NCBI GenBank assembly: GCA_020283715.1
Contig: JAIQCW010000317.1
Span: 93,454 to 157,453, forward strand
Direction: 5' to 3'
DNA from: Cytauxzoon felis
Lineage: Eukaryota > Apicomplexa > Aconoidasida > Piroplasmida > Theileriidae
DNA length: 64,000 bases
Shown here: positions 29,577 to 40,564 of the stretch, in pieces
How the letters are laid out: each line of letters opens with the position of its first letter
How positions within the stretch are numbered: position 1 is the stretch's first letter
Position numbers and translations under genes: made by a program
The notes under the pieces: model-generated
Databases searched by the model: none
What the model saw: only the letters and a program-made list of their open reading frames with translations
What the model was told of the DNA's origin: nothing

Positions 29577-32500
29577 TTAAGTTTTATTACTACTAGTGGT
29601 AGTAGTACTTGTTGATCCAGGTTTAACCTTTGATGCTGGATGTTGACTTAATTCTAATGGTACAATATTATCTGTAGATAATAGTAATTGTTTAAGATCA
29701 TAAAATATCCCCGAGTCTTCTTCAGTTACAAATGATATAGCGTTGCCCTTCAATCCAGCACGTCCAGTACGACCTATTGTATTATAATTTGAACACCAAT
29801 ACATATAAACATACCAATTCTATGAGTATAAGTTTGTATATCTTTAGGCATGTCAAAATTGATCACATATTTAACACCTTCTACATCAACACCACGACCA
29901 GCAACATCCGTGGCAACCAATATATCATAATCACCCGATTTAAAACTCGACATCGCCTCCTCCCTACTCTCTTGAGTTTTACCCCCATGCAATGATACAG
30001 CACTGTAATAATTTATTATATAGAGTAGCTTCAAATGATGTCCAATCACTGTGCCTCTTATAGAGAGATATCCACTTGAGGTCCAATCTACTCTTCTTAC
30101 ACTCCATTCGAGGTCGTCCTGCCGTCAGCTCTTCCAATTACTTATCCCTGAAGGGTAGAGCCACTCCCAGAGATCGTGGCGATGATAATGATTGGACCTC
30201 AGGTGGAACCCGCAGCTGATCTCAGGGAAGCGAAGGGGGAAGTAAATAGAGAAGGCCACACGGCGAGTGTAAGACGAGGATGGTGATTGGACCTTGAGTG
30301 GAGTTCTTTCTGTATTGTTACATGAAACAAACCGATAGTTCATTTTGATGATGGTTTTTGCGATGACATCTGCGACTTTTTTGAGATTGGTAAAGATGAT
30401 GATTGGTGGTTCGCATGTTGCGAGAATTTCTTCAAGCCTTTGTTTCTTTTTAGATTCAGGAATGAATTCTAATTGTTGTGTAATTGAACGTTTACCACCA
30501 CCGACATCTCCAATTGATATAAAAGCTGGAGCTCTTAAATATTTCCTATAGAAAATTATAATATATAAATACATTCCGTAAGTAATCTATGGGAAATTAA
30601 TAGGAGTAAATGAAAGACAATATCTGAGATCCAATTCTTTACAACCACTGTTTCCACTCGCTTCCACCGTAGGTCCAATCACTATCTTCCTTCGTCTTGC
30701 AGACAGCCTCTCTATTTATCTATCTCTAAAGAGTAGAGCCACTCCCAGAGATCGTGGCGATGATGAAGGTTATAGTTATTGGACCTCAAGTGGATGTGGA
30801 ACCCGAGAACGATCTCCGGGAGTTTGAGGGGGAAGTAATTAGGAAAGCTGTCTGCAGGACGAGTAGACGCAGGATAGACCTCGAGTGGAGAGCTCCATGC
30901 AATGGAAAATGAAGGTGGAGATGATATATAGATTGGACCCGGAGTAGATATATGTTAATACGAGAGAAAATTATGTGGCGTCCCCATAATTATGGTGTAT
31001 TTTATCCCCATATAAAATAATGTTTTTTTCAAATACCCATCACATGAGAACATAGTAAATACACATGTTATAAGCATTAATAATACAGAAAATTGATTGA
31101 TTGATCCTACAAATCCTACATTGCTCTGCTTAGCTCCACCACCAAATGCTGTGGACTCCATAAATTCCTGAACAGTATTGAAGACAACTCCAAAAAATCC
31201 AACGACATAAGGATTATCCTTGACATGTCTACCGATAAATCCTTCAGGAAAGTGTAATGTACTGAAGAATACATAAAGACAAATCAAATAAGGGACACCA
31301 CCTATAAGCCACATATAATGATACAAAGTTCTATTTACTTTTATCTGATCATGAGGTGTATCCCATGAATTATAATCCTGTTTGAAATCAATCCATCGTT
31401 TCCCAGGGCCTACTGGACCGATTTTAGGAAGTTCCAAATCTATTATCGCTAGACCAAGATTTGGTAAAGCGCAAATGACGACAATCCACAAGTCAATTTT
31501 CTCCGCTCTCTCGGGATCAATTAAAGAATATGGAGAAATCATGGGGTAAAAAGCATAAATTGTCCCTAATGAAAATGTTAACATTAATATGGGGGACCAG
31601 TGATAGGGGTTGTCGAAACATAATAATTCCTTGAATGTACCTTCCCGCTTTAATATAACTTCAATCAAGTGTTTAGCTTGAGTGCCAATATCAGTAGAAC
31701 TATTATCATTTGGATCTCCTCTCACGGCGCTAGTTTCTTCCCATTTCTTAGATGTATGATACCATGTATCACTACTATTCTCATAAATATATATTAATAA
31801 TGGATTATCGAGTTTCGGATGACCTGTGGCAGAATTAAACTCATAATATACCCATAAATTTTTGGTATTAATATCTACACTTTTGTCAGGTAGTCCCTTA
31901 AGTTCTTTACCGTTGTGCTTATATTTAACCGTGCCACTTACACTACCAGAATGAGTGTATGCCACATATCCTTGAGGTACCTTATTACCATCACTATCCT
32001 GCTTCGCAACGGTAATGTCTGTACCGCCTGCATTAGATTTGTATCCAGACCCGGTGTTATCAAGTAAAATTTCATGTATATCTTTGAGCTCATTAAGTTT
32101 ATTTGCAAGTGGCTGACCTGATTGTCCAGCAGTATTCGAATCTGGATCTATTTTATTAAGTGCTGAACCAGCGTCGTTCCACGTTTGACCCCTCGTATAA
32201 TATGTCTGAGCGGGTGAACCACTACTTTTCTTAACACAAACAATCAATGGGAATTCGTGACCCGTATCATCGGTTTTATAATATACATAAACAGCTGAAA
32301 CATTTTCCGTAAATGGAATTCCACTCAATAAAACATCATTGTGCATGACAAAACCTAATTTGAATTGAGAACCACCAGTTTGAAGTGAATGCTTATATCT
32401 CTTGTAACCAGTTGGTACTCCATTACTAGGAGTGGTTTCTTGAGCAACTTGAATTTTGGAACCATCAGCACTTGCTTTGTATGTATCATTACCTGACTGG

Positions 32501-35500
32501 GTATTAGTATGTTCAATTCTAATTTCATATTTAACTTTGAGCCTGTCAAGTTCATTTTTAAGTGGACCTTCTTGAGAACCTGCATTTTGATCATCTGGAT
32601 CTACAGTGGAAAGTTTAGATTCGACAGACCATGAGAAACCTCTGGTATAATACGTTCGTACAGTAGATGATATTTTAATGCATACGATTAGGGGGAATTC
32701 GTGACCCGTATCATCGGTTTTATAATATACATAAAGGGCTTGAACACCTACAGTTTCTGGTATTCCATTCAATAAAAGATCATTGTGAATGACGAAACCT
32801 AATTTGAAGCTACCACCTTGAAGTTTATGTTCAAATCTCTTGTAACCTTGTGGTACACCATCGTTCGTCTTATCCTTCTTTTCAACTCTAATATCATCAC
32901 CAGCCGCACTTGCTTTGTATGTTTTAGGAGAACTACCGCTTTGTACTTCTTTAATATCAATTTCATATATATCTTTGAGTGCCTCAAGTTTATTTCCAAG
33001 TTTAGAATCAACGGATCCAGTTGACGGATCTGGATCCACATCTTTAAGAGAAGGATCTTCAGACCATGAGAAACCTCTGGTATAATATGTACGAGTCTGT
33101 GCATCTTTCTTAACACAAACGATCAGCGGAAACTTATGATCATCGTCTTGACCGCTTCCACGATAATATACATAAATGGCCTCAGCACTCCCTGAATAGG
33201 ATAGTCCATTTACAATAACACCGTTATGTTTAAATATAATTGTGCCATTAATAGAAGTTGTGTGTTTATATGATATATATCCTTGAGGTACTTTACTATT
33301 TCCTGCGGCTTCGTATTCTATCTTCTCAACCTCAACATATTTATCCTTCGTTCTATATTTAATTGCCTTAGCAGAAGTAGCTTCCTCCGGCCTCTTGTCC
33401 AATTTAATTACATAATCGTTACCGGGGGTAATAGTAATTGGTTGAGCACTAGCGGCTTCAAGGTCTGCTGCAGTGACTGCATTTTGTCCAGAAGGATCAC
33501 TTGGATTTTTATTGGCAAAAGTATTCGTATCTTCACTCCAACTATTTTGATCTCCACCTGCTGTGTACCACTTGTTCTTAGAAGTATCTGAAGGAGGACC
33601 CTCAGATATACATATTACTTTAGGCTTGGTTGTATCACCATCCTTATAATAAACATATACAGCTCCCCCTTGTCTAATTTCCTTTTTCATATTATCACCC
33701 AATTGAGGTTGCCCATTTGTACTCTTCATAGTGACATCACTGTGAGTTATCTTTTTAAGTGTAAATGCTTGACCATCACTATTAGAATGTTTATAGCCAA
33801 CCCATGTAGTACTAGGAGTACCACCAACAGCAGTTTTAACTTCTTTCTTCTCCACTTGAATCGTTACACCTCCAGATCTATAGAAACCTCCACTATCACC
33901 AGTTACTTCTTTAGGCGCTTGACTTATATCAATTTCAACGTCTGTACCTTCAATCCCGCGGCGCAAGCGTATTCCACTACCTCCACCACCCAGTTGCTTC
34001 ACTTCGTTCCACGTCCATAACGCGCCAGTGAGAGCAAGAAAGAATGATGTGAATGCATATTGTACGACAACCAATTTATAATCATAATCATTCCAAAAGT
34101 ATTTGTTATAAAAATAATTATAGGATTTGTGAACAATGAATGTGACGAAAGATGAGGTCGGCATTCCAGCTCCGTACATTGTTGCATTGAAATTAACAGC
34201 AAATCCAAAGTTGGATGAGAATCCATTGGCAAAGGTAATTGAAACAACAGACCAATAGAATGATTCAAAATTCCCATACTCTTCACCACTAATGAATATA
34301 AAGTAAGATATAACCGTAGCAAGGAACATAATCCATATTGCGATACATGAAATTATCCTTTTAAATTTCATTTTATTATCATCCTCAGCCTTCACCGCAT
34401 CAGTAATCCATGCTACTACGTTTGCAAGAAATGTAGAAATTAAACTTGATAATTCCATGGGAGTGTGAATTTTATAAATGAACAATGGTACAGTGCATTG
34501 TGGAAAATGAAATCTCTTGATGACATGATTGGCACAGAGCATAGCTATCCGATGAGGAGTTAACATAACGAATCCATTTAAAAACATACAAACTACGCCC
34601 AAAGATATCATCTTCTAACATTTTTACACATGTCATCCATCATTGTTACTCCAAATTATCCCTCTCCCCATTTATTTAAAATGAACGTTCCAATCGTCGT
34701 GGTAACCTCTTCTATTTACTTCCCCCTCCAGTTCCCATAGATAACTTTTGGGAATTTAAAATTATATTAAATCCCCATATTTATGTGTATTTTATGCAAA
34801 CTTACTTTGTTAGTTTTTCTACGGCGGGTGGCATTGTGGCGGAGAACATTTGTGTGATTCTGTATCTTCTATGACCAGCTTTAGTACTTAATTCCTATAA
34901 AAATTGATTAAACTAATCATGTTTTAATCAACTCAACCTGTTCTAATGCTGTAGCTTCATCTTCATTTTTAAGATTTGTCGTTGGTATACAATCAAGAAT
35001 ATCATTTACAACATCCTCAAATCCCATATCAATCATACGATCAGCTTCATCTAATATAACATAATTACATTGATTTAATACTGTATATGCACGATCTAAA
35101 CAATCTTTAATACGACCAGGTGTACCCACAATAACTTCAGCACTATATATAAATTTAGAATCATCAATAAATAAGAATAACTAACCCCCTTCTAAGTTCA
35201 AATGCCTGAGCCTCAGCACTCCTACCACCAACAACCGCTACCGTTCTACACTTACAATACGTAGCAAATTTATTTGTCTCATCAAATATCTGCAAAGCCA
35301 ATTCCCTATAATGAAATTTATATAGTAAACTAAACCGAACCCGAGGTCTTCCAGTCAACGTTCCACCTGAGGTCCAATCCTACTCTTCTTCCACTCGCCG
35401 TGGAGGCCTCTTCTAATTACTTCCCCCTCAAACTCCCGTAGATCGTTCTCGGGTTCCACCTGAGGTTACATCCATAACTCCACCTTCTTCACTGCCACGA

Positions 35501-37350
35501 TCTCCGGGAGTGGCTATACTCTTTAGAGATAGATAATTAGAGGAGGCCTCCACGGCGAGTGGAAAAGAGTAGGATTGGACCTCAGGTGGAGAACCCGTAG
35601 CTGATCTCAGGGAAGCGGAGGGGGAAGTAAATAGAAGAGCTCCATGCAATGGAACGGATGGTCTTCAGGTGTGATACCATCTTCGTTCATGTAGCGTACC
35701 GTGTTGGTGCGAGGATGAGTGCATATGGTCCATCTTGTGATGTTTCATCTGTGAGTGGTGGTAGAGATTTGACGTATGTTAGCATAGGAAGTACAAAAGC
35801 GGCTGTTTTACCGGATCTGAATTAATTTAGGATTTTTATATAGTATAAATACCCGGTAACTGCGATTCCTATTAAATCTCTCATTTCTAATGCTATTGGT
35901 ATTGCTTGCATTTGTATTGGTGTAGGTTTATTATATCCTGCCTAATGAAATATATAAAGATAAAATAATATATAATACTTTATACCTTTTTAATTGCTTC
36001 TAATAATTCCCATGGTAATGGTGATTCAGCCCATGTACGAATAGGTGGTGGTACACGACCACCTTTAATATAAATATCAAAATCTTCTCTAAATATTCTC
36101 CAATCTCGATCTGTCATATCATCATATTTCTTTTGTGTCCAATGAGTATTAGATGAATCATTATCCTATAGTGTTATTAGAAAAAAATAATAATAAATGG
36201 GGGGATAAATAATATACCTCTAAATCTTTAGCTTTACGTAATTTAGATTCAGCATGTAATTTCATCATTGTATCAGCCCATTCAGGATGTTTAGATCTTC
36301 TTTTTAATAATTCATCATAGAAATTATTTTTTTTTCTTTGTTCTCTAACATCAATACCTATTTGAATGATGTATAGAAGTATATATAAAATTAAAAAATA
36401 TACCAGCCCTAAATCCTCTACCAAATAATAATTGTGGTTCAGGACGATTTTGATATATAGGATTATTATCATTTCTTGTAGTATCTTCTGATTCATCCCA
36501 TTCAAAATTAAAAATTGTCTTGAATTTTTCTGATGGCTTTTGTATTTTTTTCTTTTCTTTATTTAAACCCAAATAATATTCACGAATTTGTTCTAATTCT
36601 TTCTCAACAATTGTAGCTCTAATATCCTTTTCAGGTAATTTTAATAAATTTAAATATGCTAAATCACTATTAATTACACCTGTAGTATTGTCTTGTTTTA
36701 ATTTATCATCTCTTCTTTCTCTTTCTTGTTTAATCAATTCATTCTCTTTCATCCTCTGTCTTTCTTTCCTTTGCCTTTCTCGATCATATTCCTAATGATT
36801 TAAAAATTATATTTTAAAGGTTAAACTTACAGCTTTTTGTTGCATTTCACGCTTCTTACGTTTCAATCTCTCTTCCATTAATTGTATTTCCATTTGTTTT
36901 CTTTTTTCTTCTTCTTCTTTATTCTTTAATCTTTGCGATTTTGATATGTAAACAGCCTAAGAGAAATTTTTTAGGTTAAAAGGGGTAATTTTAGAGTAAA
37001 ATTTACATACCTTTGGAGGTTCTGATGTTAAATTACGTTTATCCAAAATATCTTCAACTGATATTATCCTCTTTTTCCTATCAACTAAACTTATACCAAC
37101 AGATGATTCTCTTGGAGGTGGTATAATCTCTGGTGTAGTAGTATCCTTGAAATTAACAATAGGACGAGGTCTAATGATTAATATTATTTAATTAAAGAAA
37201 GAATATGACTTACTTTTTAAATTCCATTTTTTCATCATCTCTAGGAGGCGATTTTACGATTTTTTTAAAGCCTTTGGTATCATCATCACCCTTGATTACA
37301 TCCTCGGTCTTAGGCTCTTCAGGAGGGGTCTTTCTGAAGAACGAAAACAT
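29577..37350 (-). CDS. PRP28: DEAD-box splicing helicase PRP28/DDX23
   Basis: ATG at 37350 ([18 protein letters not shown]). Charged N-terminal exons ([20 protein letters not shown]) and the PRP28-specific [18 protein letters not shown] and [17 protein letters not shown] follow. The helicase core reads [25 protein letters not shown] (split by an intron), [55 protein letters not shown], then [43 protein letters not shown] and [13 protein letters not shown]28 displaces U1 from the 5' splice site in the tri-snRNP. The intron 30546-34805 (4260 bp, phase-consistent) lies between the SAT motif exon and the YLRAP exon and holds a complete 1218-codon membrane antigen gene. Two further introns carry palindromic elements. 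Confidence 0.93.
30055..30320. repeat. Palindromic element in a PRP28 intron
   Basis: CCACTTGAGGTCC, CACTCCATTCGAGGTCG, CTGCCGTCAGCTC, TAGAGCCACTCCCAGAGATCG, ACCTCAGGTGGAACCC, GCAGCTGATCTCAGGG, GGCCACACGGCGAGTG and ACCTTGAGTGG. Confidence 0.82.
30650..30945. repeat. Palindromic element cluster, 3' side of the nested antigen gene in PRP28
   Basis: CACTCGCTTCCACC, CGTCTTGCAGACAGCC, TCTAAAGAGTAGAGCCACTC, ACCTCAAGTGG, CGATCTCCGGGAGTTTG, AGCTGTCTGCAGGACGA, GAGCTCCATGCAATGG. Confidence 0.8.
30955..34611 (-). CDS. ENT-like membrane antigen with expanded repeat loop, nested in PRP28 intron (1218 residues)
   Basis: An uninterrupted frame. N-terminal half: [37 protein letters not shown] and further TM segments to about residue 215. 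The central region (about 220-990) is five to six divergent units of about 140 residues, each with [42 protein letters not shown] and a DPD.N spacer. C-terminal half: [26 protein letters not shown]-type [22 protein letters not shown] and [20 protein letters not shown]. Both TM halves match 40565-42649 closely. The six-plus-five TM layout with a hydrophilic loop recalls nucleoside transporter-like folds, but transport is not shown. It is encoded on the host's sense strand inside the intron 30546-34805. Confidence 0.8.
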   Translation of the reverse strand: MISLGVVCMFLNGFVMLTPHRIAMLCANHVIKRFHFPQCTVPLFIYKIHTPMELSSLISTFLANVVAWITDAVKAEDDNKMKFKRIISCIAIWIMFLATVISYFIFISGEEYGNFESFYWSVVSITFANGFSSNFGFAVNFNATMYGAGMPTSSFVTFIVHKSYNYFYNKYFWNDYDYKLVVVQYAFTSFFLALTGALWTWNEVKQLGGGGSGIRLRRGIEGTDVEIDISQAPKEVTGDSGGFYRSGGVTIQVEKKEVKTAVGGTPSTTWVGYKHSNSDGQAFTLKKITHSDVTMKSTNGQPQLGDNMKKEIRQGGAVYVYYKDGDTTKPKVICISEGPPSDTSKNKWYTAGGDQNSWSEDTNTFANKNPSDPSGQNAVTAADLEAASAQPITITPGNDYVIKLDKRPEEATSAKAIKYRTKDKYVEVEKIEYEAAGNSKVPQGYISYKHTTSINGTIIFKHNGVIVNGLSYSGSAEAIYVYYRGSGQDDDHKFPLIVCVKKDAQTRTYYTRGFSWSEDPSLKDVDPDPSTGSVDSKLGNKLEALKDIYEIDIKEVQSGSSPKTYKASAAGDDIRVEKKDKTNDGVPQGYKRFEHKLQGGSFKLGFVIHNDLLLNGIPETVGVQALYVYYKTDDTGHEFPLIVCIKISSTVRTYYTRGFSWSVESKLSTVDPDDQNAGSQEGPLKNELDRLKVKYEIRIEHTNTQSGNDTYKASADGSKIQVAQETTPSNGVPTGYKRYKHSLQTGGSQFKLGFVMHNDVLLSGIPFTENVSAVYVYYKTDDTGHEFPLIVCVKKSSGSPAQTYYTRGQTWNDAGSALNKIDPDSNTAGQSGQPLANKLNELKDIHEILLDNTGSGYKSNAGGTDITVAKQDSDGNKVPQGYVAYTHSGSVSGTVKYKHNGKELKGLPDKSVDINTKNLWVYYEFNSATGHPKLDNPLLIYIYENSSDTWYHTSKKWEETSAVRGDPNDNSSTDIGTQAKHLIEVILKREGTFKELLCFDNPYHWSPILMLTFSLGTIYAFYPMISPYSLIDPERAEKIDLWIVVICALPNLGLAIIDLELPKIGPVGPGKRWIDFKQDYNSWDTPHDQIKVNRTLYHYMWLIGGVPYLICLYVFFSTLHFPEGFIGRHVKDNPYVVGFFGVVFNTVQEFMESTAFGGGAKQSNVGFVGSINQFSVLLMLITCVFTMFSCDGYLKKTLFYMGIKYTIIMGTPHNFLSY
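34645..34685 (-). promoter_or_regulatory. Conserved 5' flank shared with the antigen gene at 40565
   Basis: On the minus strand, GGGGAGAGGGATAATTTGGA followed by GTAACAA lies about 35-65 bp before the start codon. Nearly the same block (GGGGGAGGGGGATAATTTGG then AATAATAA) lies at the same distance before the other intact antigen gene. It may be a family promoter element or 5' UTR carried along with the duplicated gene. Confidence 0.5.
34690..34765. repeat. Palindromic half-element, 5' side of the nested antigen gene in PRP28
   Basis: AATCGTCGTGGTAACC, TTCTATTTACTTCCCCCTCC and GTTCCCATAGATAACTTTTGGG, a diverged single arm of the usual element. Confidence 0.6.
35345..35670. repeat. Palindromic foldback element, best-preserved long inverted repeat (PRP28 intron)
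   Basis: From 35363 the left arm reads CCACCTGAGGTCCAATCC, TACTCTT, CCACTCGCCGTGGAGGCCTC, TAATTA. The right arm, ending near 35590, is its reverse complement: TAATTAGAGGAGGCCTCC, ACGGCGAGTGG, AGAGTAGGATTGGACC, TCAGGTGG. That is an inverted repeat of about 55 bp around a core of about 140 bp, which holds CCACGATCTCCGGGAGTGG and CTCTTTAGAG hairpins. A further half-unit (GATCTCAGGGAAGCGGAGGG, GAGCTCCATGCAATGG) follows. This copy best shows the foldback design. Confidence 0.88.
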
Positions 37351-37617
37351 TTTTAAAGAGGATATAAATTTAACCCTTGAGACATTATAAAAATTAATAC
37401 CAGTTAATATTAAATATACACAATTTGGATAAAAACTAAATGAACAAATAAATTATAACCATGATAGTACACAGCACTCCAATGGGTATGTAGACATTAG
37501 ACATAGAGAATTGAAATCATCAGAATCTTCAATAATTATACAGTAAATTAAATTATTTAAATTTATAAAATTAATTAAACACGGTTAAATGTCATTTCAC
37601 TAATTGAAAATTTATAT
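37351..37617. promoter_or_regulatory. Divergent promoter between PRP28 and the WDR26-like gene
   Basis: 267 bp between two start codons on opposite strands, AT-rich and free of palindromic modules. Confidence 0.4.
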
Positions 37618-39773
37618 ATGAAAATGGGAGCTGATGTCAATATCGATATCTGGAATGGCTTCTCCAAATCGCAACTATTAAAATTAATAATGCAAACATT
37701 ACGTGATATGGGTTACAAGTTTGTTATTTCTATGATATATTCATTTATATTTCAATTTTAGTAAGACCTTTAATACACTTCAAGAAGAATCATCCGTAAT
37801 TTATCAGGATGAAAAACTTAATAAATTTGAAAGTTTAATCCTAAATGGTGATATTTTTACAGCAAAACTATTACTAAATGAATTCGATCTTGATCCTGAA
37901 ATACTCAAAGCTTGCAAATTTTTATGCTCCAATCAAATTTTCCTCGAAACTCTACACAACTCCAACATCTCAGAATCTTTACGTATACTCAGAGGTACGC
38001 TATAATTACATATTATTTAAACATTCAATACATATATTTCCACTCGAGGTTACATCAACCTCTATTTGACTTGCAGACAGCTCTTCACTTGAGGTTCACT
38101 CCTCAACACCTTCCTTTCCACTAACCGTGGAGGTCTTCTCTATTTACTTCCCCTTCCAGCTCCCGTAGATCGCTTCCAGGTACCACTTGAGGTCTAGTAC
38201 TACTCTTCATTCCATCCACACCTCCACCTTCGCCACGATCTCCGGGAGTGGTTCTACTCTTTAGAGATAGGTAATTGGAAGAGGCACCACGCCTAGTGGA
38301 ACACTCTCTGTAACCTCAGGTGGAACGGTCGAAGAGTAGTTAGACAAGTGTTTATATATTAATTATTATTATCATCTTTTTTTGTAGATGTATTGACTCC
38401 GGAGGCATTTGATGAGGAATCTACTAATAGAGTTCATCAATGTGCTGCTTTATTATTATGTGATTCATCTGATGTTATAAAATCTGAATTGAATTGGGTA
38501 TATGAGGTTAGTTTATTGTATTTGTACTTTATTTAATTATTATTTAATAGACTTCTAGATCTGAATTATGGAAGACTATACAATTTATTATATCTCCTAC
38601 AATTACATTACCACCTAATCGTTTATTGGTATGTGGATTTATTATTATTGATGAAGTTAATTTTAATAGACATTATTACGTCAAGCATGTGAGTTGCAAG
38701 AATTGCATTGTCAAAATCATTGTGAAGTTGAATTTGGTATGAATTATGCTCCATCATTATTATTAGATCATAAATGTGATGAATGGATATTACCATCAAA
38801 AAGTTTATTAACATTAGAGAAACATACAGATGAGATATGGGATATATCGATATCACCTAATAATAAATATTTTGCTACAGCAAGTAAAGATGAAACAGTT
38901 ATACTTTGGTCTGCTATATATCCATTTTATTTAATTTATCAATGGAAAGTACATCAAAATGTTGTATCATGTATAGCATGGAGTTATGATAGTGAATTAT
39001 TAGCATCATGTGGTAATGATGGATTAATAGTAATATGGAATCCTAATATTAAAGATTATTTAGTTAAGATAGAACCACATACAGCTGTAGCTACATCTGT
39101 TTCATGGTTACCAAAATCTTGGAAATTTATAACAGCTGGTATGGATAAACAAATGATGTTACATGAAGTTATTAAACAATATGATGATACATTTAAAATT
39201 ATTACAATACAAAAATGGTTATTTGATTCAAGAATACGTACTATAAGTATAAATATGAATGGTACTTTAGCTATATTTGCTACTATTGATCGTATATTAA
39301 GAGTATGGGATCTTAATTTAATGAAAGAAATTACACCTATACCTGAAAATGCATCTATAACTACAGTCTGTTGTAGTAAAATATATAATCAAATCTTAGT
39401 TAGTGTTGCAGGACAACGACCTGTTATGAGATTATGGGATATAGATGAAAGAAGAGTTATACAAACATATCGTGGACATAGAGAAGATCGTTATGTATTA
39501 AGATCTATATTAGGTGGACCTAATGAATCATTTGTAGTTAGTGGTAGTGAAGATGCACAAATTTATATCTGGAATAAAATATTCGGTTCATTATTAGCTG
39601 TTATACCAGCACACTCATCCACAGTCAATGCAGTCGCATGGTCTTGCGGACCAAACTCTAATTATATCTTCAGCGTCTCAGATGATCAAACAATCGCCGT
39701 TTGGGAACCAAAAGTCAAACATTATAATAATAAATCAAATAATACACTCGATGAAGATTTAACTCAATCATAA
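37618..39773 (+). CDS. WDR26/GID7-like LisH-CTLH-WD40 protein
   Basis: Exons 37618-37718, 37762-37994, 38388 onward and further short exons to a long last exon ending at 39773. The N terminus has a LisH-like LLKLIMQTLRDMGYNKTFN followed by LQEESSVI. A CTLH-like region comes next (LNKFESLILNGDIFTAKLLL, FLCSNQIFLETL, SESLRILRDVLTPEAFD, VHQCAALLLC, SRSELWKTIQF, TLPPNRLLTLLRQACELQ). The WD repeats are HTDEIWDISISPNNKYFATA, VSCIAWSYDSELLASCGND, TIAVWEPK and others. This order is that of WDR26/GID7, a subunit of the GID/CTLH ubiquitin ligase. An initial thought of CstF-50 was dropped because of the VHQCAALLLC and SR..LW..IQ blocks. The intron 37995-38387 is filled by a palindromic element. Confidence 0.85.
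38040..38345. repeat. Palindromic element in a WDR26-like gene intron
   Basis: CCACTCGAGGTTAC, GACTTGCAGACAGCTC, CACTAACCGTGGAGG, TATTTACTTCCCCTTCCAGC, CCACGATCTCCGGGAGTGG, CTCTTTAGAG, GGCACCACGCCTAGTGG and ACCTCAGGTGG. Confidence 0.85.
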
Positions 39774-39789
39774 CAATAACCTTTTTATT

Positions 39790-40070
39790 ACATCCAACTG
39801 AAGTCAAATCCAACTCTTCTTCAACCTGCCGTCAGCTCTCCACCTGAGGTCCAATCCACCTCTGTCCCTCTTGCAGAGAGCTCTTCCAATTACCTATCCC
39901 AAGGGGTAGAGCCACTCCCAGAGATCGTGGCGGTGAAGAAGGTAGTGAGGATGTAACCTCGAGTGGAACCTGGAAGCGATCTACGGGAGCTGGAAGGGGA
40001 ACTAAATAAAAGATGCCACCACGGCGAGTGGAAGACAAGATTTAGAGGAAAGGACCTCAGGTGGAATGGG
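39790..40070. repeat. Palindromic element, intergenic, after the WDR26-like gene
   Basis: AACCTGCCGTCAGCTC, CCACCTGAGGTCC, CTCTTGCAGAGAGCTC, CCACTCCCAGAGATCGTGG, ACCTCGAGTGG, GAAGCGATCTACGGGAGC, GCCACCACGGCGAGTGG, ACCTCAGGTGG. Confidence 0.85.
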
Positions 40071-40564
40071 AGTTTGTATAACATTCTAAGACAACGGCAG
40101 AATTGCTGTATTATTTCGGTGAAGTTTGATATAGTATTGACTTTTTAATTATAATTTTAAATATATCAATATTTTGATTATAGTAATTTATTATATATAT
40201 TATATTATCAAAGTTTAATGTATTATTGGGCAGCACCATAATTATGTGGCGTGCCCCATTATTTCATCATTTTACAACGATTACGATATTAATGCACTGA
40301 TGTAGAATGAATGTAAATAGTTTATATACAATGGATATTGATGTATTATTCTATTTACATATTCAATTACTGATGTTGTAATATATTATTAAAGTATCCA
40401 TCAATAATTTGTGTTTACATGAATTGAAGTATAGTGAGATATAATACTAGAGTAATAATATTATTAATTTTATATAATTATATATATAATTATTATTTCT
40501 TTAAATGACGGGGGAGGGGGATAATTTGGAATAATAAAAATGGAACCAAGGATATGGATATAAA
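40071..40564. other. AT-rich region upstream of the antigen gene at 40565
   Basis: About 490 bp. A GC-containing imperfect stem-loop lies at about 40231-40260 (GGGCAGCACC ... GGCGTGCCCC). The conserved antigen-family 5' flank (GGGGGAGGGGGATAATTTGG) lies at 40510-40530. The rest is very AT-rich, with no frame I can support. Confidence 0.5.
40503..40540 (+). promoter_or_regulatory. Conserved 5' flank shared with the PRP28-nested antigen gene
   Basis: GGGGGAGGGGGATAATTTGG followed by AATAATAAAAATGG, about 25-60 bp before the start at 40565; counterpart at 34645-34685 on the other strand. Confidence 0.5.

Noticed and set aside
38694..39773. First thought: cleavage stimulation factor CstF-50 (WD40)
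   Set aside because: The upstream exons add LisH and CTLH-like blocks (GDIFTAKLLL, VHQCAALLLC, SRSELWKTIQF, LPPNRLL) that fit WDR26/GID7, not CstF-50.
40231..40260. GGGCA...TGCCCC stem-loop as an RNA gene or terminator
   Set aside because: A single imperfect hairpin with no conserved partner or transcript evidence; eukaryotic context makes a bacterial-type terminator irrelevant.
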